Positions 10,126 to 21,356 of a stretch of 64,000 bases of DNA are shown here, in pieces. Source of the DNA: Anthracocystis setariae (Eukaryota; Basidiomycota; Ustilaginomycetes; Ustilaginales; Ustilaginaceae); assembly GCA_928724745.1 (NCBI GenBank), contig CAKMXJ010000004.1, positions 434,001-498,000 on the forward strand, given 5' to 3'. Numbering within the stretch: the stretch's first letter is position 1; each line of letters begins with the position of its first letter. Made by a program: the position numbers and the translations under genes. The notes under the pieces are model-generated. The model saw only the letters and a list, made by a program, of their open reading frames with translations. It was not told the origin of the DNA and did not search any database.

Positions 10126-12421
10126 TATGTCGAAATCTCATTGCCGTAATGCCATCTTGTGCTCTGCTTAGGCTTGTCTGCAATTCACTGAGTCTCTCTA
10201 GCAGTCGGCAGTCAAATCCTGGACAGTGTGAGATCCTTTAAAGCAACATCTCTTTTTTTCGTGGCAGTGAATCTGAAGAGCTTTTTACGCGACGCGTCTT
10301 TGCGACGATAGACAAATCATTCATGTCATGCAGAAGGGGCTTGAGTGTGATTGCCCCACTTCTCGCCACTTGCTCCGCATCGAGATAGGTGCACCTTCAC
10401 CGTTGCCCTGAGGACACTGCAGCCAGGAGTAGCCTGGAAAAGATGAAAGCATGGGGTAGAAGATGGGCTCCGGACTGGGAGGGACTACGATGGTCCGAGC
10501 GCGTCTGGAGACTCGAACTGCCTTTTTTTCAGGACCCTTGAATATGTTGCAACACAGGCAGGAGCCAGGGCAAGTTGAAAGCAAAGAAAAACTCAAACTG
10601 GCGACCAAAAACAAAAAAAAAAAAAAAGAAAAAAAAGAAAAAAAAAGCGAGAAAACATGCGTAAATCCTTGTCTCGAAAGTCCCGTCGGAGAGAACAAAT
10701 GGGATGAGAGGAGCAAGCCTCCTGACCGCGATCGCAAGTGCCGATATCGAGTGATACCCGCACAATCTCGCCGTGAGCGGCCATTGAATGCAGGCCCAAG
10801 GGACTGGGCAGATGGGCTCAAGAGATGGCGTCCATGCAATTATAGGCGTTTAAAAAGGAAACTGCAAGGAATTCGCAAGCATGGACATCGGCGAGGTATG
10901 ACTTACTGTAAGACACGGCCGGGAGTGTCGGATTGCATGCGGGCATATGAAAGCGCAGCAACCGGGGAGGAAGCGGTGTTGCGTGCGGACCGACACAGGC
11001 TTCACAGCGAAGACAAGACACGGCAGCTCGGGCGTAAGCATTGCACGTTCATGAAACACCCAAGAAGGCCGAGCTTCGCATCGTATGGTACAGCAAAGAC
11101 TTAGTTGTCGGCGTACGTTGGTCAGTCTCGCATACCTTCATCACCTTCATCTCCTGGCAATAAACGTTGTGCTGATATTGAGAGGACGGTCAGATCGAGC
11201 AAGAGGATCGACGCTCCTTGGACCGGTGATGATCCCACACTACTTGAGGCCGCGCAAAATTTGCAACGATGTTGGTTATCAACTGTCTCCGATGCGTCGA
11301 CGCCTTGATTCGGATTGAGCCCGCGTCTGCTCGCTTCGGCGAGAGCTTTTGGCTGAGTTGACAGAGCCGCACCACACAGCACATTGACGCAGTTTGCAGT
11401 CGTTGCCCCTTACCGATGTGATTACACAGTGCGTGAGCTTTGCGTATCGAATCGCTGTGCTGTACAGTACAGTACCGTACCGTACAGTACAGTACGTTTA
11501 GGCTCTGTTGCAACATCAGCATCACACTGTCTCACGCTTCATAGAGGGAGGAGCTTCAATGCTATAGGCCAGTCCGCCAGGCTGTCCGTTGATGTGCTTC
11601 CTTGTTTGGCTCGCGTTGAGATTTGTGAAGGAGTGTGCTGTAGCTCGCTATGTGCTGTTCAAGCTCAGCCTGTGGTTGGGATTGGGTCATGCAGTGTCAA
11701 CATGCTTTTTGGTCACGAAGAAATGTCGGCTGTGATATGAATTTTATTCACGAGTAAAGTGTAGTCGAGTAGTAGTGCTGTAGGCTGTAGGCCGTGGCTC
11801 GACCACCTCGGCTGCAGAAGCGCGAGTGTCTTGCGCCGCGAAATTGTGCCCAACCGCTCCGCTCTCTATTCCTCAAACTGTCAAAGCATCTGTTGTAACC
11901 CTCTCAAGCGCAGTTGCATTGTCATTCCAACTCCCATCTCCCATTCACCTTTCCTCATCTCTTCTCAATCCACCCATTGGCGTCGACCGCTTTCGATCAG
12001 CCCACCACCACCATTGATTGCTGCCAGCGACACACTCTTGCTGTCTCCAAGCTGCCATATCCCCGTAGCTACTTCCACCCACCCACCCTGCCATCGCCCG
12101 CGTCCCCCCAGTGCGATACGCCGTCCAGCTGTTGCTGCAATTGCAACCAAGAACCCATCAGAGTGTCCGTCGTCAGCCTCCCTTGATCTGACACGCTGCC
12201 GAACGTACTCTGCGTCCGACCAACGTTGCGCAAATACCAACACGAATACCACAGCATCGCCTCTAGCCCCAGCACCTCTCAACGAACCACGAGGCCGGCA
12301 GCTTAACCACTCGACGAAGCTTCCTGGGCTGGTTCTTGTCGTCCGCCTTTTCCGCTCGCGCCCGCATCTTCACATTTCAGCAGCTCCACACTCGCTTAGC
12401 TCGTACGAGCCACTTGCAGCC
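10126..12421. other. Long intergenic region upstream of CAC2
   Basis: About 2.3 kb without a supportable gene. It holds an A-rich tract (about 10610-10650) and a GTAC-type repeat (about 11461-11494). The CAC2 frame is open upstream from 11831, but that part is low-complexity Ser/Pro/His-rich and unlike the family, so it is probably a C-rich leader. Open frames at 10463-11104 and 11384-11740 have no recognisable domains. Confidence 0.4.
11461..11494. repeat. Short GTAC/ACAGT simple repeat
   Basis: About 34 bp built from the units GTACA and CGTAC in tandem, in the CAC2 upstream region. Visible directly; no function inferred. Confidence 0.6.
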
Positions 12422-15244
12422 ATGGTTCGATCCGTCACCTTCGAGATTCGGTGGCATGACACTCAACCCATCTACAGTTGCTCTTTCCAACCCATTCCCG
12501 CCAATCATCTCAGGCGAGTGCTCGACCACAACATGGGTCAAGCTGCTGGCCTTGCTCCTGGAAAGGGCCTTTCCGACCTCGATTCGTCCGCTGCCGCAGC
12601 AATGACTTCCAATGCATCAACCCAAGCATCTTCATCAGCGCCAGTCGCTTCCTCGTCCAAGCTCAGCCAGCCACCCGTCATGGCCGGGGGTCAGAGTTGG
12701 AGGCTAGCCACCGCTGGTGGTGACAACAACGCACGCATCTGGATGGTCCATCCCAACATTCCATCCCCAGCTGCCATGGCGAGCGCCGCAGCTGTTTCGG
12801 GATCCAGCGTCGTGGCACCCCACCCTCCTCGCGTCGAATACCTCGCTACACTTCAGAGACACTCAGGTGTTGTCAATGTGGTACGTTTCTGTCCCAAGGG
12901 TGAACTTCTTGCTACAGCGGGTGACGATGGCAACGTACTCTTCTGGGTACCAAGCGATCGCAGCAAGCCCGGTTTTGGCGACGTCACATCCAGCCTGGAA
13001 GGCGAAAGCCAATTTGAGAAGGAATTCTGGCGTGTCAAGCTCATGTGTCGAGCAACACAGCAGGAGCTCTACGATATGGCATGGAGCCCCAACGGTGAGA
13101 CTCTTGCCGTCGGAGGAACCGATTTTGTCGCCCGCATCATCAATGTGCAAGACGGTCATGTCATTCGTGAAATCTCGGAGCACAACCACTACGTACAGGG
13201 CATCGCATGGGATCCGCTCAACGAGTTCATCGCCACCCAGAGCAGCGACCGTACAGTGCACGTGCACAATCTGCAGACACGGCGACACGATCGTGACCGC
13301 GAAGGAAACTCAAACGCGAGCTCAGACTCATCCCTCATCTCGTCTCAATTGGTCAGCAAGAATGCTAAGCTTGACTTGCATCGTAGGAACGGCAGCTCTG
13401 GCGGCCTCGTCTGGGATCAGCACTACACCAAACCCTCCTTGCCAAGGCGCACTAGCAGCCACGCCAGCCAAGCCAGCGACGGTGAAGGCGCACGTGAGAG
13501 CTTCGTTGCCAATCTTCGCGGTAGGTCTAAGCGCAGCAGCACCCCGATCGATCCATCCCATAACCCAGGTGCTGTCGGCAGGGCGAGTACTCCTTCTGCC
13601 GTTGTACCTTCAGCAGCTTCCGCATCCTCCGCGACAGCTGCACCTGCAGTCGGCCGCGCCAATACCCCCACTCCTGCCGCTTCGGTGCCGCCAAGTCCCT
13701 TTTCTGCCAACAGTGCAGCAGTCGCCACACATGCCATGAACCCACCACAAACCACACCATCCCGTCGCTCCAGCTTCAGTGGTAGCAACTTCGACATGGG
13801 CTCACCTCCCACCAGCACCACCTCCTTAGCCCCGGCTTCCATCATCCACGGCTCGCATGCCGCAAAGCCCGGCGCGAGCGCAGCGGAGAATTCCCTCTCT
13901 GTCGTAGGTGGAGCAGCAAGCGATGCCGGCCGCCGAGGCAGCAGTGTCAGCCGATCTGCTTCGCGCACGCGCAGCATCCGATCGCCTTCGCCCATCCCGC
14001 CTCTGCCTGCCATTCGTGCTCCTCCATCCCCCAAGCAGCGCATGCAAGCCGCTGCCGCCGCTTCGGGACTCGGTGGTCCTCTGGCCAAGGCATCGATGCG
14101 TTTGTATGGAGATGAAAATTTCAGCGGCTTCTTCCGACGTCTGTCGTTCAGCCCAGATGGTGGCTTGCTGGTGACGCCAAGTGGACTGTTTGACCCCCCT
14201 CCGCCTCCTGCTTCACCCACCGTCAACCTTTCGCCCCGAAAAAGCCCAGCAGCCTTGAACACCGCCGCTGCTGGCACGTCGGTTCATCCCCCATTGAGCC
14301 CTCAGGCAGGCCCGGTCAACAAGAGTGCCGTCTACCTGTATGCAAGAAGCAATCTTGCTCGCTCGAATGCTCCTATCGCTGTTCTGCCGGGACACAAGAC
14401 GGCAACACTTGTCGTCCGCTTCTCGCCCATCCTCTATGAGCTGCGCAAGACTCCCGGAGCAATGGGAATTGCCGACGACGAAGGCATGGCGCCTCATCCT
14501 ACCATTCCGCTCGAGGCTGGCAAGCAAAAGACGGTCTCGCTCCGCACCGAGCCAATTCACGCAGCTTGGTCGCCTCAGCTCGGCTCAGCTGGCTCTCCAT
14601 CGCGCGCAGAGAAGACGTCTCCTACCTCGTCGCGTCAAGATGCTCGCTCGCCTCCACGCGGCATCAGCGTGATCGGTCTACCGTACCGTATGGTGTATGC
14701 GGTTGCCACGCAAGACAGCGTGTGGATCTACGATACTCAGCAGACCGGTCCCATCTGTTGCTTTAGCAACATGCATTACGCCAGCTTCACCGATCTCACT
14801 TGGTCTCCGGACGGACAGACGCTCATGATGTCTTCTACCGATGGCTATTGTTCCGTCGTTGTGTTCGACTACGCTGAGCTTGGAACTCCTTACGCTTTCT
14901 CGGCGCAACCTGCTCTCAAGGCGCCGGCACCGGGCGTTCCAGCTCCGGCACACATTGCAGAAGGCAAATCTACCGGTTCGGCACCCAACACTCCCAAGAT
15001 GGTCAGCCCGGCAATGCTTGCGCCTGCACCTGCATCTGGTGGGGCCACCCTCGGTTCTGCTGCGGAAGCATACGCTTCGGCCATCGGCTCTGCAGCGGGA
15101 CTTGGTCTCGCTATGCCTGTGGGCGCCAAGGTCGCCTCGCCTCCCACGACTACAGCAACGCTGTCCTCGACGCCAGCAGATGGCGAGGCTCCAAAGAAGA
15201 AACGTAGGATCGCACTCACTCTGGAACGACCTCTTGGTTCTTAA
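12422..15244 (+). CDS. CAC2: Chromatin assembly factor 1 subunit B (p60/Cac2), WD40 protein
   Basis: 940 aa from the ATG at 12422. The start MVRSVTFEIRWHDTQPIYSCSFQP matches the CAF-1 p60 N-terminus (Trp-His then PVYS-type). WD repeats include WRLATAGGDNNARIW, VVNVVRFCPKGELLATAGDD, MAWSPNGETLAVGGTD, IAWDPLNEFIATQSSD, RRLSFSPDGGLLVTPSG and LTWSPDGQTLMMSSTDG. A long Ser/Pro/Ala-rich insert (about residues 320-550) interrupts the propeller. The tail KKKRRIALTLE resembles the B-domain-like end of the family. Role: deposits H3-H4 on replicated DNA with the p150 and p48 subunits and Asf1. Longer than the yeast and human proteins because of the insert. Confidence 0.9.
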   Translation: MVRSVTFEIRWHDTQPIYSCSFQPIPANHLRRVLDHNMGQAAGLAPGKGLSDLDSSAAAAMTSNASTQASSSAPVASSSKLSQPPVMAGGQSWRLATAGGDNNARIWMVHPNIPSPAAMASAAAVSGSSVVAPHPPRVEYLATLQRHSGVVNVVRFCPKGELLATAGDDGNVLFWVPSDRSKPGFGDVTSSLEGESQFEKEFWRVKLMCRATQQELYDMAWSPNGETLAVGGTDFVARIINVQDGHVIREISEHNHYVQGIAWDPLNEFIATQSSDRTVHVHNLQTRRHDRDREGNSNASSDSSLISSQLVSKNAKLDLHRRNGSSGGLVWDQHYTKPSLPRRTSSHASQASDGEGARESFVANLRGRSKRSSTPIDPSHNPGAVGRASTPSAVVPSAASASSATAAPAVGRANTPTPAASVPPSPFSANSAAVATHAMNPPQTTPSRRSSFSGSNFDMGSPPTSTTSLAPASIIHGSHAAKPGASAAENSLSVVGGAASDAGRRGSSVSRSASRTRSIRSPSPIPPLPAIRAPPSPKQRMQAAAAASGLGGPLAKASMRLYGDENFSGFFRRLSFSPDGGLLVTPSGLFDPPPPPASPTVNLSPRKSPAALNTAAAGTSVHPPLSPQAGPVNKSAVYLYARSNLARSNAPIAVLPGHKTATLVVRFSPILYELRKTPGAMGIADDEGMAPHPTIPLEAGKQKTVSLRTEPIHAAWSPQLGSAGSPSRAEKTSPTSSRQDARSPPRGISVIGLPYRMVYAVATQDSVWIYDTQQTGPICCFSNMHYASFTDLTWSPDGQTLMMSSTDGYCSVVVFDYAELGTPYAFSAQPALKAPAPGVPAPAHIAEGKSTGSAPNTPKMVSPAMLAPAPASGGATLGSAAEAYASAIGSAAGLGLAMPVGAKVASPPTTTATLSSTPADGEAPKKKRRIALTLERPLGS

Positions 15245-15431
15245 TACCCCATCTCCACACACAGTCGAGAGCATCATCATCTGTTGTAGTGAATCCAATC
15301 CCATTGTCTAGCAAAATTTCGTTTTAATCGATCACGTTGTTGCGCGCATCTCCACGCTGATGTTTGTGGGTGTAGGTTGTGTTGAGGCGGTTTAGTTGGG
15401 TGGGGTGGGTGGATTTAATTGGGAGGGGGTT
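15245..15431. other. Intergenic region between convergent CAC2 and METTL14-like genes
   Basis: Short region with the two 3' ends. Nothing else seen. Confidence 0.4.
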
Positions 15432-17231
15432 TTACTTTGTGGAATTGAAGTTTGCAGCGGTGGCTTGAGCGATGGCTTTTGCTTTGAGGACGTTTGCTTG
15501 GGGGCCACTCAAGGTGTCGCTTCCACTGGGGATGCTGACGGTTCTGGCGCCTCCTGCACCCAACCCGGACAGACCTGCTCCACCGGGGATAGTTCGTACA
15601 CCAGTCATCGTCGTTGTCGCCGTTGTCGTGGTTGGGTTATACTCTGAACCGATCTGCAATGCATCTGATTGCCCTGTGGAACGAAGAGCGGGATTGTTAC
15701 TCAGTCCACTGGGCATCATGAGCGCGAGATGGTATGCATCGCTGGATTGAGGTTCTTGAGCGCTCCTGCGCGGATAAAGATTCTTTCCGCCTCTCGGTGG
15801 CGGTGACTTGGGTCGTAGTTGATCAACTTCGTCGAGGAACGGCACAAGATTCGAACGATCCTTGAGATCGCACCCCGGACGATCCACACCGAAATTGCTA
15901 TCGTATTCGACCTTCTCATACGCCCGAGGAACCTGCAATCTCTCGAGAAACTCCTGCAATCGCTCATCACCACCTTGCTCCTGAAGAACGCTCAACCCAG
16001 CACTCGGTACAGCAATCTTGCCATCCTGAGGCCAGCCAGACGCATCAGGTCCCACTTCCAGACCAACGGTAAGCCAACCACGACGCAGATTGCGATTGCG
16101 TCCAAACAGTTCCAAGCGTCGTGTGCCCAGACAAAAGTTCTCAATCACCTGATACAGTTCCGGCGGCTTGCTGATCATATCGGGCAGTTTGGACACTGTC
16201 GTCTGCCGCGCAACGCTGTCGCGGCGTGGATGCGACTCGTCTTGACCGGACCACAGTATCACATCGGTGTCAATGTTGCAATGAACAAAGTGAGAGTCTG
16301 TGGATCGTCGTACGGTACCCCGAATGCCCATCAAGCAATGCTGACTGGACCTGGTGAAAGCAGAGCTGGTCGAAGGTTGCGCATAATGGCCGTCTGCATC
16401 TTGGCTCGGCGGATTGGTGCGAACAAAGACAATGTCCTCACATCTTCGATACCCCCACTTGGCGAGGACTTCTCTACCTCTCTCGAGCCCATCTCCTGCG
16501 CCTGAGCCAACCCATAGGAAGACAAAGCTCTCCTTCGCTGCGAGTTGTGGCACGGGTAGGGCTGCGATCTCTTCCCACGACCATGTGTTGATCTGTGTAT
16601 TGGAGCTGGACGAGGTGGAAGCAGAGGGCGTAGCCTCCCATTCGTACGCTTCGAGTGGTGGGTCTATGAGAACGACATCGTACTTGACGGGGATGAGGCT
16701 GCCGAGATGGAACTGGTCAGCAGAACGCGAAGGATTGCGAAACGGCTCAAGCGAGGGTCTTAGATCCGTTTGGAGATAGGTGGGAGGATGCGCGATTCGG
16801 GTGACGAGCGAATCTTTCAACTGAACGAGTCGTTTGAGCTTCGGATACTCGTCAAAGCGAGAGCTTGCGAAAGGATTGCGAACCGCATTACCTGGTAGTT
16901 GTCCAGCACCGGTATCGACGAAATGTTGCGAATAATCGTTGCGAAGCGTTTGCTCTTCCGAGCTGTAGTTTGGACCTAAAACCGAGGTGACGGTGGCGGC
17001 CTTGGACTTGCCCTTGGTATCGACTCGTGGCGGTGCAGCATCGGATTGCTTGTAATTGGGATGATGACCAACAGGCTGGCAGAGTCCGAAACGTTCTCTC
17101 AGCTGCTGGCGTCGCTGATTCTGCTGTAAGGCGCAAGTCTGCGGCGACTGAGCAGCGCCGTTGGGGAGATCCACGAGCGTACGCCAACGAGGATGATCTC
17201 GAGCGGATCTGAACGACGCCTCTGGAGCCAT
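15432..17231 (-). CDS. METTL14: METTL14/Kar4-type MT-A70 family protein
   Basis: 599 aa from the ATG at 17231, no intron. The MT-A70 fold starts near residue 185 with YDVVLIDPPLEAYEW and continues with WEEIAALPVPQL, SFVFLWVGSG, LAKWGYRRCEDIVFVRTN, HCLMGIRGTVRRSTD, IENFCLGTRRLELFGR and RRGWLTVG. The spacing and the PPLEAY variant of the catalytic PPW motif place it with METTL14/Kar4, the RNA-binding, non-catalytic partner of METTL3 in mRNA N6-adenosine methylation (family knowledge). The first position is Asp rather than the Glu of animal METTL14. A Gly-rich C-terminus recalls the METTL14 RGG tail. Kar4 also acts in mating and meiosis in yeast. Confidence 0.88.
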   Translation of the reverse strand: MAPEASFRSARDHPRWRTLVDLPNGAAQSPQTCALQQNQRRQQLRERFGLCQPVGHHPNYKQSDAAPPRVDTKGKSKAATVTSVLGPNYSSEEQTLRNDYSQHFVDTGAGQLPGNAVRNPFASSRFDEYPKLKRLVQLKDSLVTRIAHPPTYLQTDLRPSLEPFRNPSRSADQFHLGSLIPVKYDVVLIDPPLEAYEWEATPSASTSSSSNTQINTWSWEEIAALPVPQLAAKESFVFLWVGSGAGDGLERGREVLAKWGYRRCEDIVFVRTNPPSQDADGHYAQPSTSSAFTRSSQHCLMGIRGTVRRSTDSHFVHCNIDTDVILWSGQDESHPRRDSVARQTTVSKLPDMISKPPELYQVIENFCLGTRRLELFGRNRNLRRGWLTVGLEVGPDASGWPQDGKIAVPSAGLSVLQEQGGDERLQEFLERLQVPRAYEKVEYDSNFGVDRPGCDLKDRSNLVPFLDEVDQLRPKSPPPRGGKNLYPRRSAQEPQSSDAYHLALMMPSGLSNNPALRSTGQSDALQIGSEYNPTTTTATTTMTGVRTIPGGAGLSGLGAGGARTVSIPSGSDTLSGPQANVLKAKAIAQATAANFNSTK

Positions 17232-18429
17232 TGTCAGCCCAGGAATCGGTGTTTAGAAGGTGAGGTCATGGATGGTTCATGGTGAGGGTGGCGGTTTGGT
17301 CGAAGTGAGTGCCAGAAGGTGGCTTCGGGAGAAGCTGAGGTTGTCGAAAAATGAAGTGTGGTTTTGTGGAGGCGATTCATTTCGTTGCACGTCTCTCACG
17401 TCCCACACTGCAGTCTCATTTGTAGAGCAGTGTTGAGTCTTGTTCAACTAACAATGTATATTCTTTATTCTCGCCCACTCCAAGCCTCGCTGACGAGAAG
17501 TTCTGGCGAACGCTGGCTGCATTTCTTGTCTCGTGGCACTAAAAATTGAATTTCAGGGTGGTCCCGGTCCAAAAAAAAAAAAAAAAAAGAAAGATAGAGG
17601 CTAGAAAGGAGACAGTCCACGACTAAATTCAGGAGTCTCGGTGGCTGCCATGCACCACGCACCACGGACCACGCACGACTCGGACTTGGACATGACATGA
17701 CAGACAGACAGACAGACTACACGCTCTCACGCACGCACACATGCAAGCACGTAGCTTTTTTGGCAATTTTCCAAAGTGCGCGCACGCTTCGGTTGGCAGC
17801 CAGAACGCCATTGCAACACCGCTCCTCCGCCGGTGCTGTCCCCTTGTGCTGGTGCTTAAACTCTGTACAGTGCAACAGTACTTGGCCCTGAGACTGACTT
17901 GGATTTGAGTTGAGTTGAGTTGGCCTGGCCCGTCCCCGACTTGCGGGTTTTTTTCGCTTCCACGCTTCCAGATCCAGCCCGCCAGCTCCCTTTCATTAGC
18001 GTGCTTTCCACCACCGTCCTCAATCGTGTCCCCTTTGATCGCTTCTTTGTGATATACCCAAGCAGCCAGCCTCGCTCATTGGTGTTGAAGTCCAGAAAAG
18101 ACACACCATCTACACGATACCTTCGATCGAATCTGCCGCGCTACTGTCTTTGGTCTCACTTCTTCTGGGCTGATCTCCTCGGTGCGCTTCTTGGCTGACG
18201 GGTACGTTTCTTATCCCTCAACCCACGATCTCTCGGGTCCTCCACTTTGCTGACCTTGACTGTTCCTCTCTCCCCTCTTGCACTCTTGTGCTTATCCGCT
18301 CTATCGGTACAACACCATCGCCCTGTCGCTAAACTTGGAACTTCTCCTTCCATCTTGATTGCATCAATCAACTGGACGCTTCGTCTCTTCCAGTTGCCAC
18401 GCTTCGACGGACAGCAAGCCCTCACAATC
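17232..18429. promoter_or_regulatory. Divergent promoter region, METTL14-like / CLA4
   Basis: About 1.2 kb. It contains an A-run of nearly 20 (about 17571-17588), a GACA repeat (about 17700-17718) and C/T-rich stretches just upstream of CLA4 that look like a fungal leader. The CLA4 frame is open from 18247 but the family-like start is the ATG at 18430. No other gene was recognised. Confidence 0.45.
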
Positions 18430-20913
18430 ATGTCGGGTTTCCGCAGCGCGCCAAACGGTGCACCCAACGGTCCGCCAAATGGTTCGTTCGGTTCGCTTAC
18501 CCCCTCTCGACCTGCACCGCCTGTTCCCACTAGCAAGCACAACGACCCATTCCTGCCTCCCCTTTCCCAGTACAACTCGGCTTCCGCTTCGGTTGGCAGG
18601 GGTGCAGGTGGAGGCTCGTACACCGGTCCCCTCCGCCCTGCCGGTCCCGGCGCCACCCATCCCAGTGGAGCACCTGCAAACCATCTAGGTCAGAATGCCG
18701 GCTGGCAACAGGCTGGCCCGGGCGCAACAACCGGTGGCGCTGCTGTCGTTCGCAAGGGATGGATCAGCGTCAAGGAGGACGGTATTCGCTCCTGGATCTG
18801 GAGCAAGCGTTGGCTTGCCCTGCGCGAGCAGACGCTCACTTTCCACAAAAACGAGACCACCTACCAGGCAGTTGCCATCGTCTTTCTCAAGGACATTTCC
18901 AACGTGTCTCGAACCGATCTCAAACCATACTGTATCGAGGTCGAGACCAAAGATAAGACCTTCTACCTCCAGCTCAAGAGCGACGAGGAGCTCTACGGTT
19001 GGATGGATGACATCTACTCGCGCTCGCCTCTCATGGGCGTTTCTTCCCCTACCAACTTTGTTCATCAGGTCCACGTCGGTTTCGATCCCATCAGCGGCGC
19101 TTTTACCGGCCTGCCCGAGCAATGGTCCAAGCTGCTCACCACTTCCGCCATTACTCGCGAAGATTACGAAAAGAACCCACAGGCTGTACTCGACGTCCTC
19201 GAGTTCTACACCGACATTCAGAAGCGCGAGCGCGATGACTTTGGGCTTGGTGCGCCCACCATGAACCTTCAGGCTGGACGAAAACCCAACGAGGTCCCAA
19301 GCGCATCCTCAGCACCTCGCTTCAACGCCGGCACTGGGTTTGCTGGAAGTGCCGGTGCGGATTCGGGCGCCAATCTCAGCAAGGACGCGCATCAGTATCC
19401 CGGCGTCGTCAACAAGCCCCCATCGGATGCTTTCCGCAGCTCGCCTGCCGCCTCCACGTCGTCCTTGTCAGTACGCCCCGCACAACCCATGGCAAGGCAA
19501 CCATCCGACGATGGTCGACATCCCAGCATGCCCAGCCCAACATCCTCCCAGGCTTCTTCACGGATCGGTGGCTCGTCCAACGATTCCAAATATGGCCGAT
19601 CCACACCAGCAACAGCGGCCGCCTCTTCTTCCAATGCCCATCCCGACCTGGTTCCTTCGCGTAAAGCGCCTGCCGCCCCTGGCGCACCCAAGCCATCTGC
19701 TGCCGCCCCTTCGTTGGCTTCCACGCGTCCCGCACCTCCTCCGCCTTCGTCCCAACAAGCTTCTACCAGAAACAACAATGATGGTGGTGTTCAGGGCCTC
19801 AACGTCAAAACCAAGGAGCTCAAGCTCGGAAGCGACTCTGCCCGTGTTTCGCCTTCATCCTCGAGCGCAGCGGTAGCGGCCAAGGTAGGCGCCGCAAAGC
19901 AGCCGTCCGCTGAAACTCCCAGTTCTGCCAGTGCAGCCGCTCAGGTCAAGCCTTTGCAGATGGCCAAGAAGGATCCCAGCAAGACCGCACAGCAGAAGGA
20001 GGCTGAACGCCGTATCAGCACCATGTCGGAAGCGCAGATCATGGACAAACTGCGCTCCGTCGTCAGCCCCGAAGACCCCAACATGCTGTACAGCAAGATC
20101 AAGAAGGTCGGCCAGGGTGCCTCGGGATCTGTGTTTGTCGCCAAGACGCTTGCTACGGGGCAACGTGTGGCTATCAAGACCATGGATCTCTCACAGCAGC
20201 AGCGCAAGGAGTTGATTGTCAACGAGATTCTCGTCATGAAGGAGTCGCAGCATCCCAACATTGTCAACTTCCTCAACTCCTACCTCGTGCGCAACAGCGA
20301 GCTTTGGGTCATCATGGAGTATATGGAGGGAGGTGCGCTCACTGACGTCATTGATAACAACACGCTCGAGGAGGATCAGATTGCTGCCATCTGCTTCGAG
20401 ACTTGCAAAGGTCTGGAGCACTTGCACAGCCAGAGCATCATTCACCGAGACATCAAGTCGGACAACGTGCTGCTGAACGCCAGCGGTCAAGTCAAGATTA
20501 CCGACTTCGGTTTCTGCGCAAAGTTGACCGACCAGAAGTCGAAGCGTGCCACCATGGTGGGTACTCCTTACTGGATGGCGCCTGAGGTGGTCAAGCAGAA
20601 GGAGTATGGAGCCAAGGTGGATATCTGGAGTTTGGGTATCATGGCGATCGAGATGATCGAGAATGAACCGCCTTACCTGGATGAGGAACCGCTCAAGGCA
20701 CTTTATCTTATCGCCACTAACGGGACACCGACGTTGAAGAAGCCAGAGACGCTCTCCAAGAACCTCAAGAGTTTCCTTGCGGTTTGTCTCTGTGCGGATG
20801 TCAAGAGCCGTGCTTCGGCCGATGAACTGCTTCACCACCCTTTCTTGCAGTCCGCATGTCCGCTTTCGAGTCTGGCGCCCTTGCTCCGTTTCCGCAGCAA
20901 GCCTGACCGTTGA
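18430..20913 (+). CDS. CLA4: PAK-family kinase Cla4 (PH-CRIB-kinase)
   Basis: 827 aa from the ATG at 18430. Domain order: Gly/Pro-rich N-terminus; PH domain (about 107-200, [12 protein letters not shown] ... [18 protein letters not shown]); CRIB box (about 204-233, [17 protein letters not shown]); a Ser/Pro/Ala-rich linker; and a Ser/Thr kinase domain from about 551. Kinase motifs are intact: [45 protein letters not shown] domain before CRIB is the mark of Cla4 as opposed to Ste20. Cla4 is a Cdc42/Rac effector at sites of polar growth, needed for cytokinesis and filament growth in smuts (established for Ustilago maydis). Confidence 0.95.
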   Translation: MSGFRSAPNGAPNGPPNGSFGSLTPSRPAPPVPTSKHNDPFLPPLSQYNSASASVGRGAGGGSYTGPLRPAGPGATHPSGAPANHLGQNAGWQQAGPGATTGGAAVVRKGWISVKEDGIRSWIWSKRWLALREQTLTFHKNETTYQAVAIVFLKDISNVSRTDLKPYCIEVETKDKTFYLQLKSDEELYGWMDDIYSRSPLMGVSSPTNFVHQVHVGFDPISGAFTGLPEQWSKLLTTSAITREDYEKNPQAVLDVLEFYTDIQKRERDDFGLGAPTMNLQAGRKPNEVPSASSAPRFNAGTGFAGSAGADSGANLSKDAHQYPGVVNKPPSDAFRSSPAASTSSLSVRPAQPMARQPSDDGRHPSMPSPTSSQASSRIGGSSNDSKYGRSTPATAAASSSNAHPDLVPSRKAPAAPGAPKPSAAAPSLASTRPAPPPPSSQQASTRNNNDGGVQGLNVKTKELKLGSDSARVSPSSSSAAVAAKVGAAKQPSAETPSSASAAAQVKPLQMAKKDPSKTAQQKEAERRISTMSEAQIMDKLRSVVSPEDPNMLYSKIKKVGQGASGSVFVAKTLATGQRVAIKTMDLSQQQRKELIVNEILVMKESQHPNIVNFLNSYLVRNSELWVIMEYMEGGALTDVIDNNTLEEDQIAAICFETCKGLEHLHSQSIIHRDIKSDNVLLNASGQVKITDFGFCAKLTDQKSKRATMVGTPYWMAPEVVKQKEYGAKVDIWSLGIMAIEMIENEPPYLDEEPLKALYLIATNGTPTLKKPETLSKNLKSFLAVCLCADVKSRASADELLHHPFLQSACPLSSLAPLLRFRSKPDR

Positions 20914-21227
20914 ATGGCATCGGCCGAAACGTGTGCTAGAGTACTTCCATCATCCTATCTCTTGTTTGCTTTAACGACATGGCATTGCAATCTGCTTATA
21001 CGACCAATCCTTCTCGTTCGTGTCCCGCCTCTTGTTGGTTGAATGTGTGAATAAGGTAACGTGACGGCTGTTGAGAGCGGTTTCAATGGTGCCAGAGAGC
21101 TACTGTGAATGTTGCGCATATTGTTCTCTGAGACAGGACATCTGTCTGTGTATGCTGGAAGGCAATCACAGTATGGGGAGAGAAAGCAGCAAGCCAAAAA
21201 GTCGACATAGGACGGGTTGAAAAAAGT
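20914..21227. other. CLA4 3' flank
   Basis: Non-coding stretch between CLA4 and the tRNA gene on the other strand. Nothing else recognised. Confidence 0.35.
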
Positions 21228-21356
21228 TGTCCTCGGCGAGAGTCGAACTCGCGATCTTAGGATATCTGAACATAACGTTCGTAGGTTTGCTCCTGCAGTG
21301 CAGGATCGTTGGTGTACGTATGAGACCTACGCCCTAACCAACTAGGCCACGAAGAC
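21228..21356 (-). tRNA. Elongator tRNA-Met (CAT) with 55-nt intron
   Basis: Read on the minus strand, the 5' exon is 21319-21356 and the 3' exon 21228-21263. The acceptor stem GTCTTCG pairs with CGAGGAC (one G-T wobble). The D arm is GCCT/GGGC, the T arm GCGAG-TTCGACT-CTCGC, the discriminator A. The anticodon loop is CTCATA+A, anticodon CAT. The anticodon stem TAGGT/TCCTA has a T-T at 31-39, as elongator tRNA-Met of yeast does. The intron (21264-21318) sits one base 3' of the anticodon, the canonical place, and would be removed by the Sen complex. Confidence 0.92.

Noticed and set aside
10496..10530. Possible tRNA T-arm (GTTCGAGTC on the minus strand)
   Set aside because: The T stem does not pair and there is no A box at a fitting distance.
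10463..11104. A 213-codon frame in the CAC2 upstream region
   Set aside because: It runs through an A-tract that gives a Lys/Glu run and shows no domain.
11831..12421. Upstream extension of CAC2
   Set aside because: Low-complexity sequence; the CAF-1 p60 N-terminus starts exactly at 12422.
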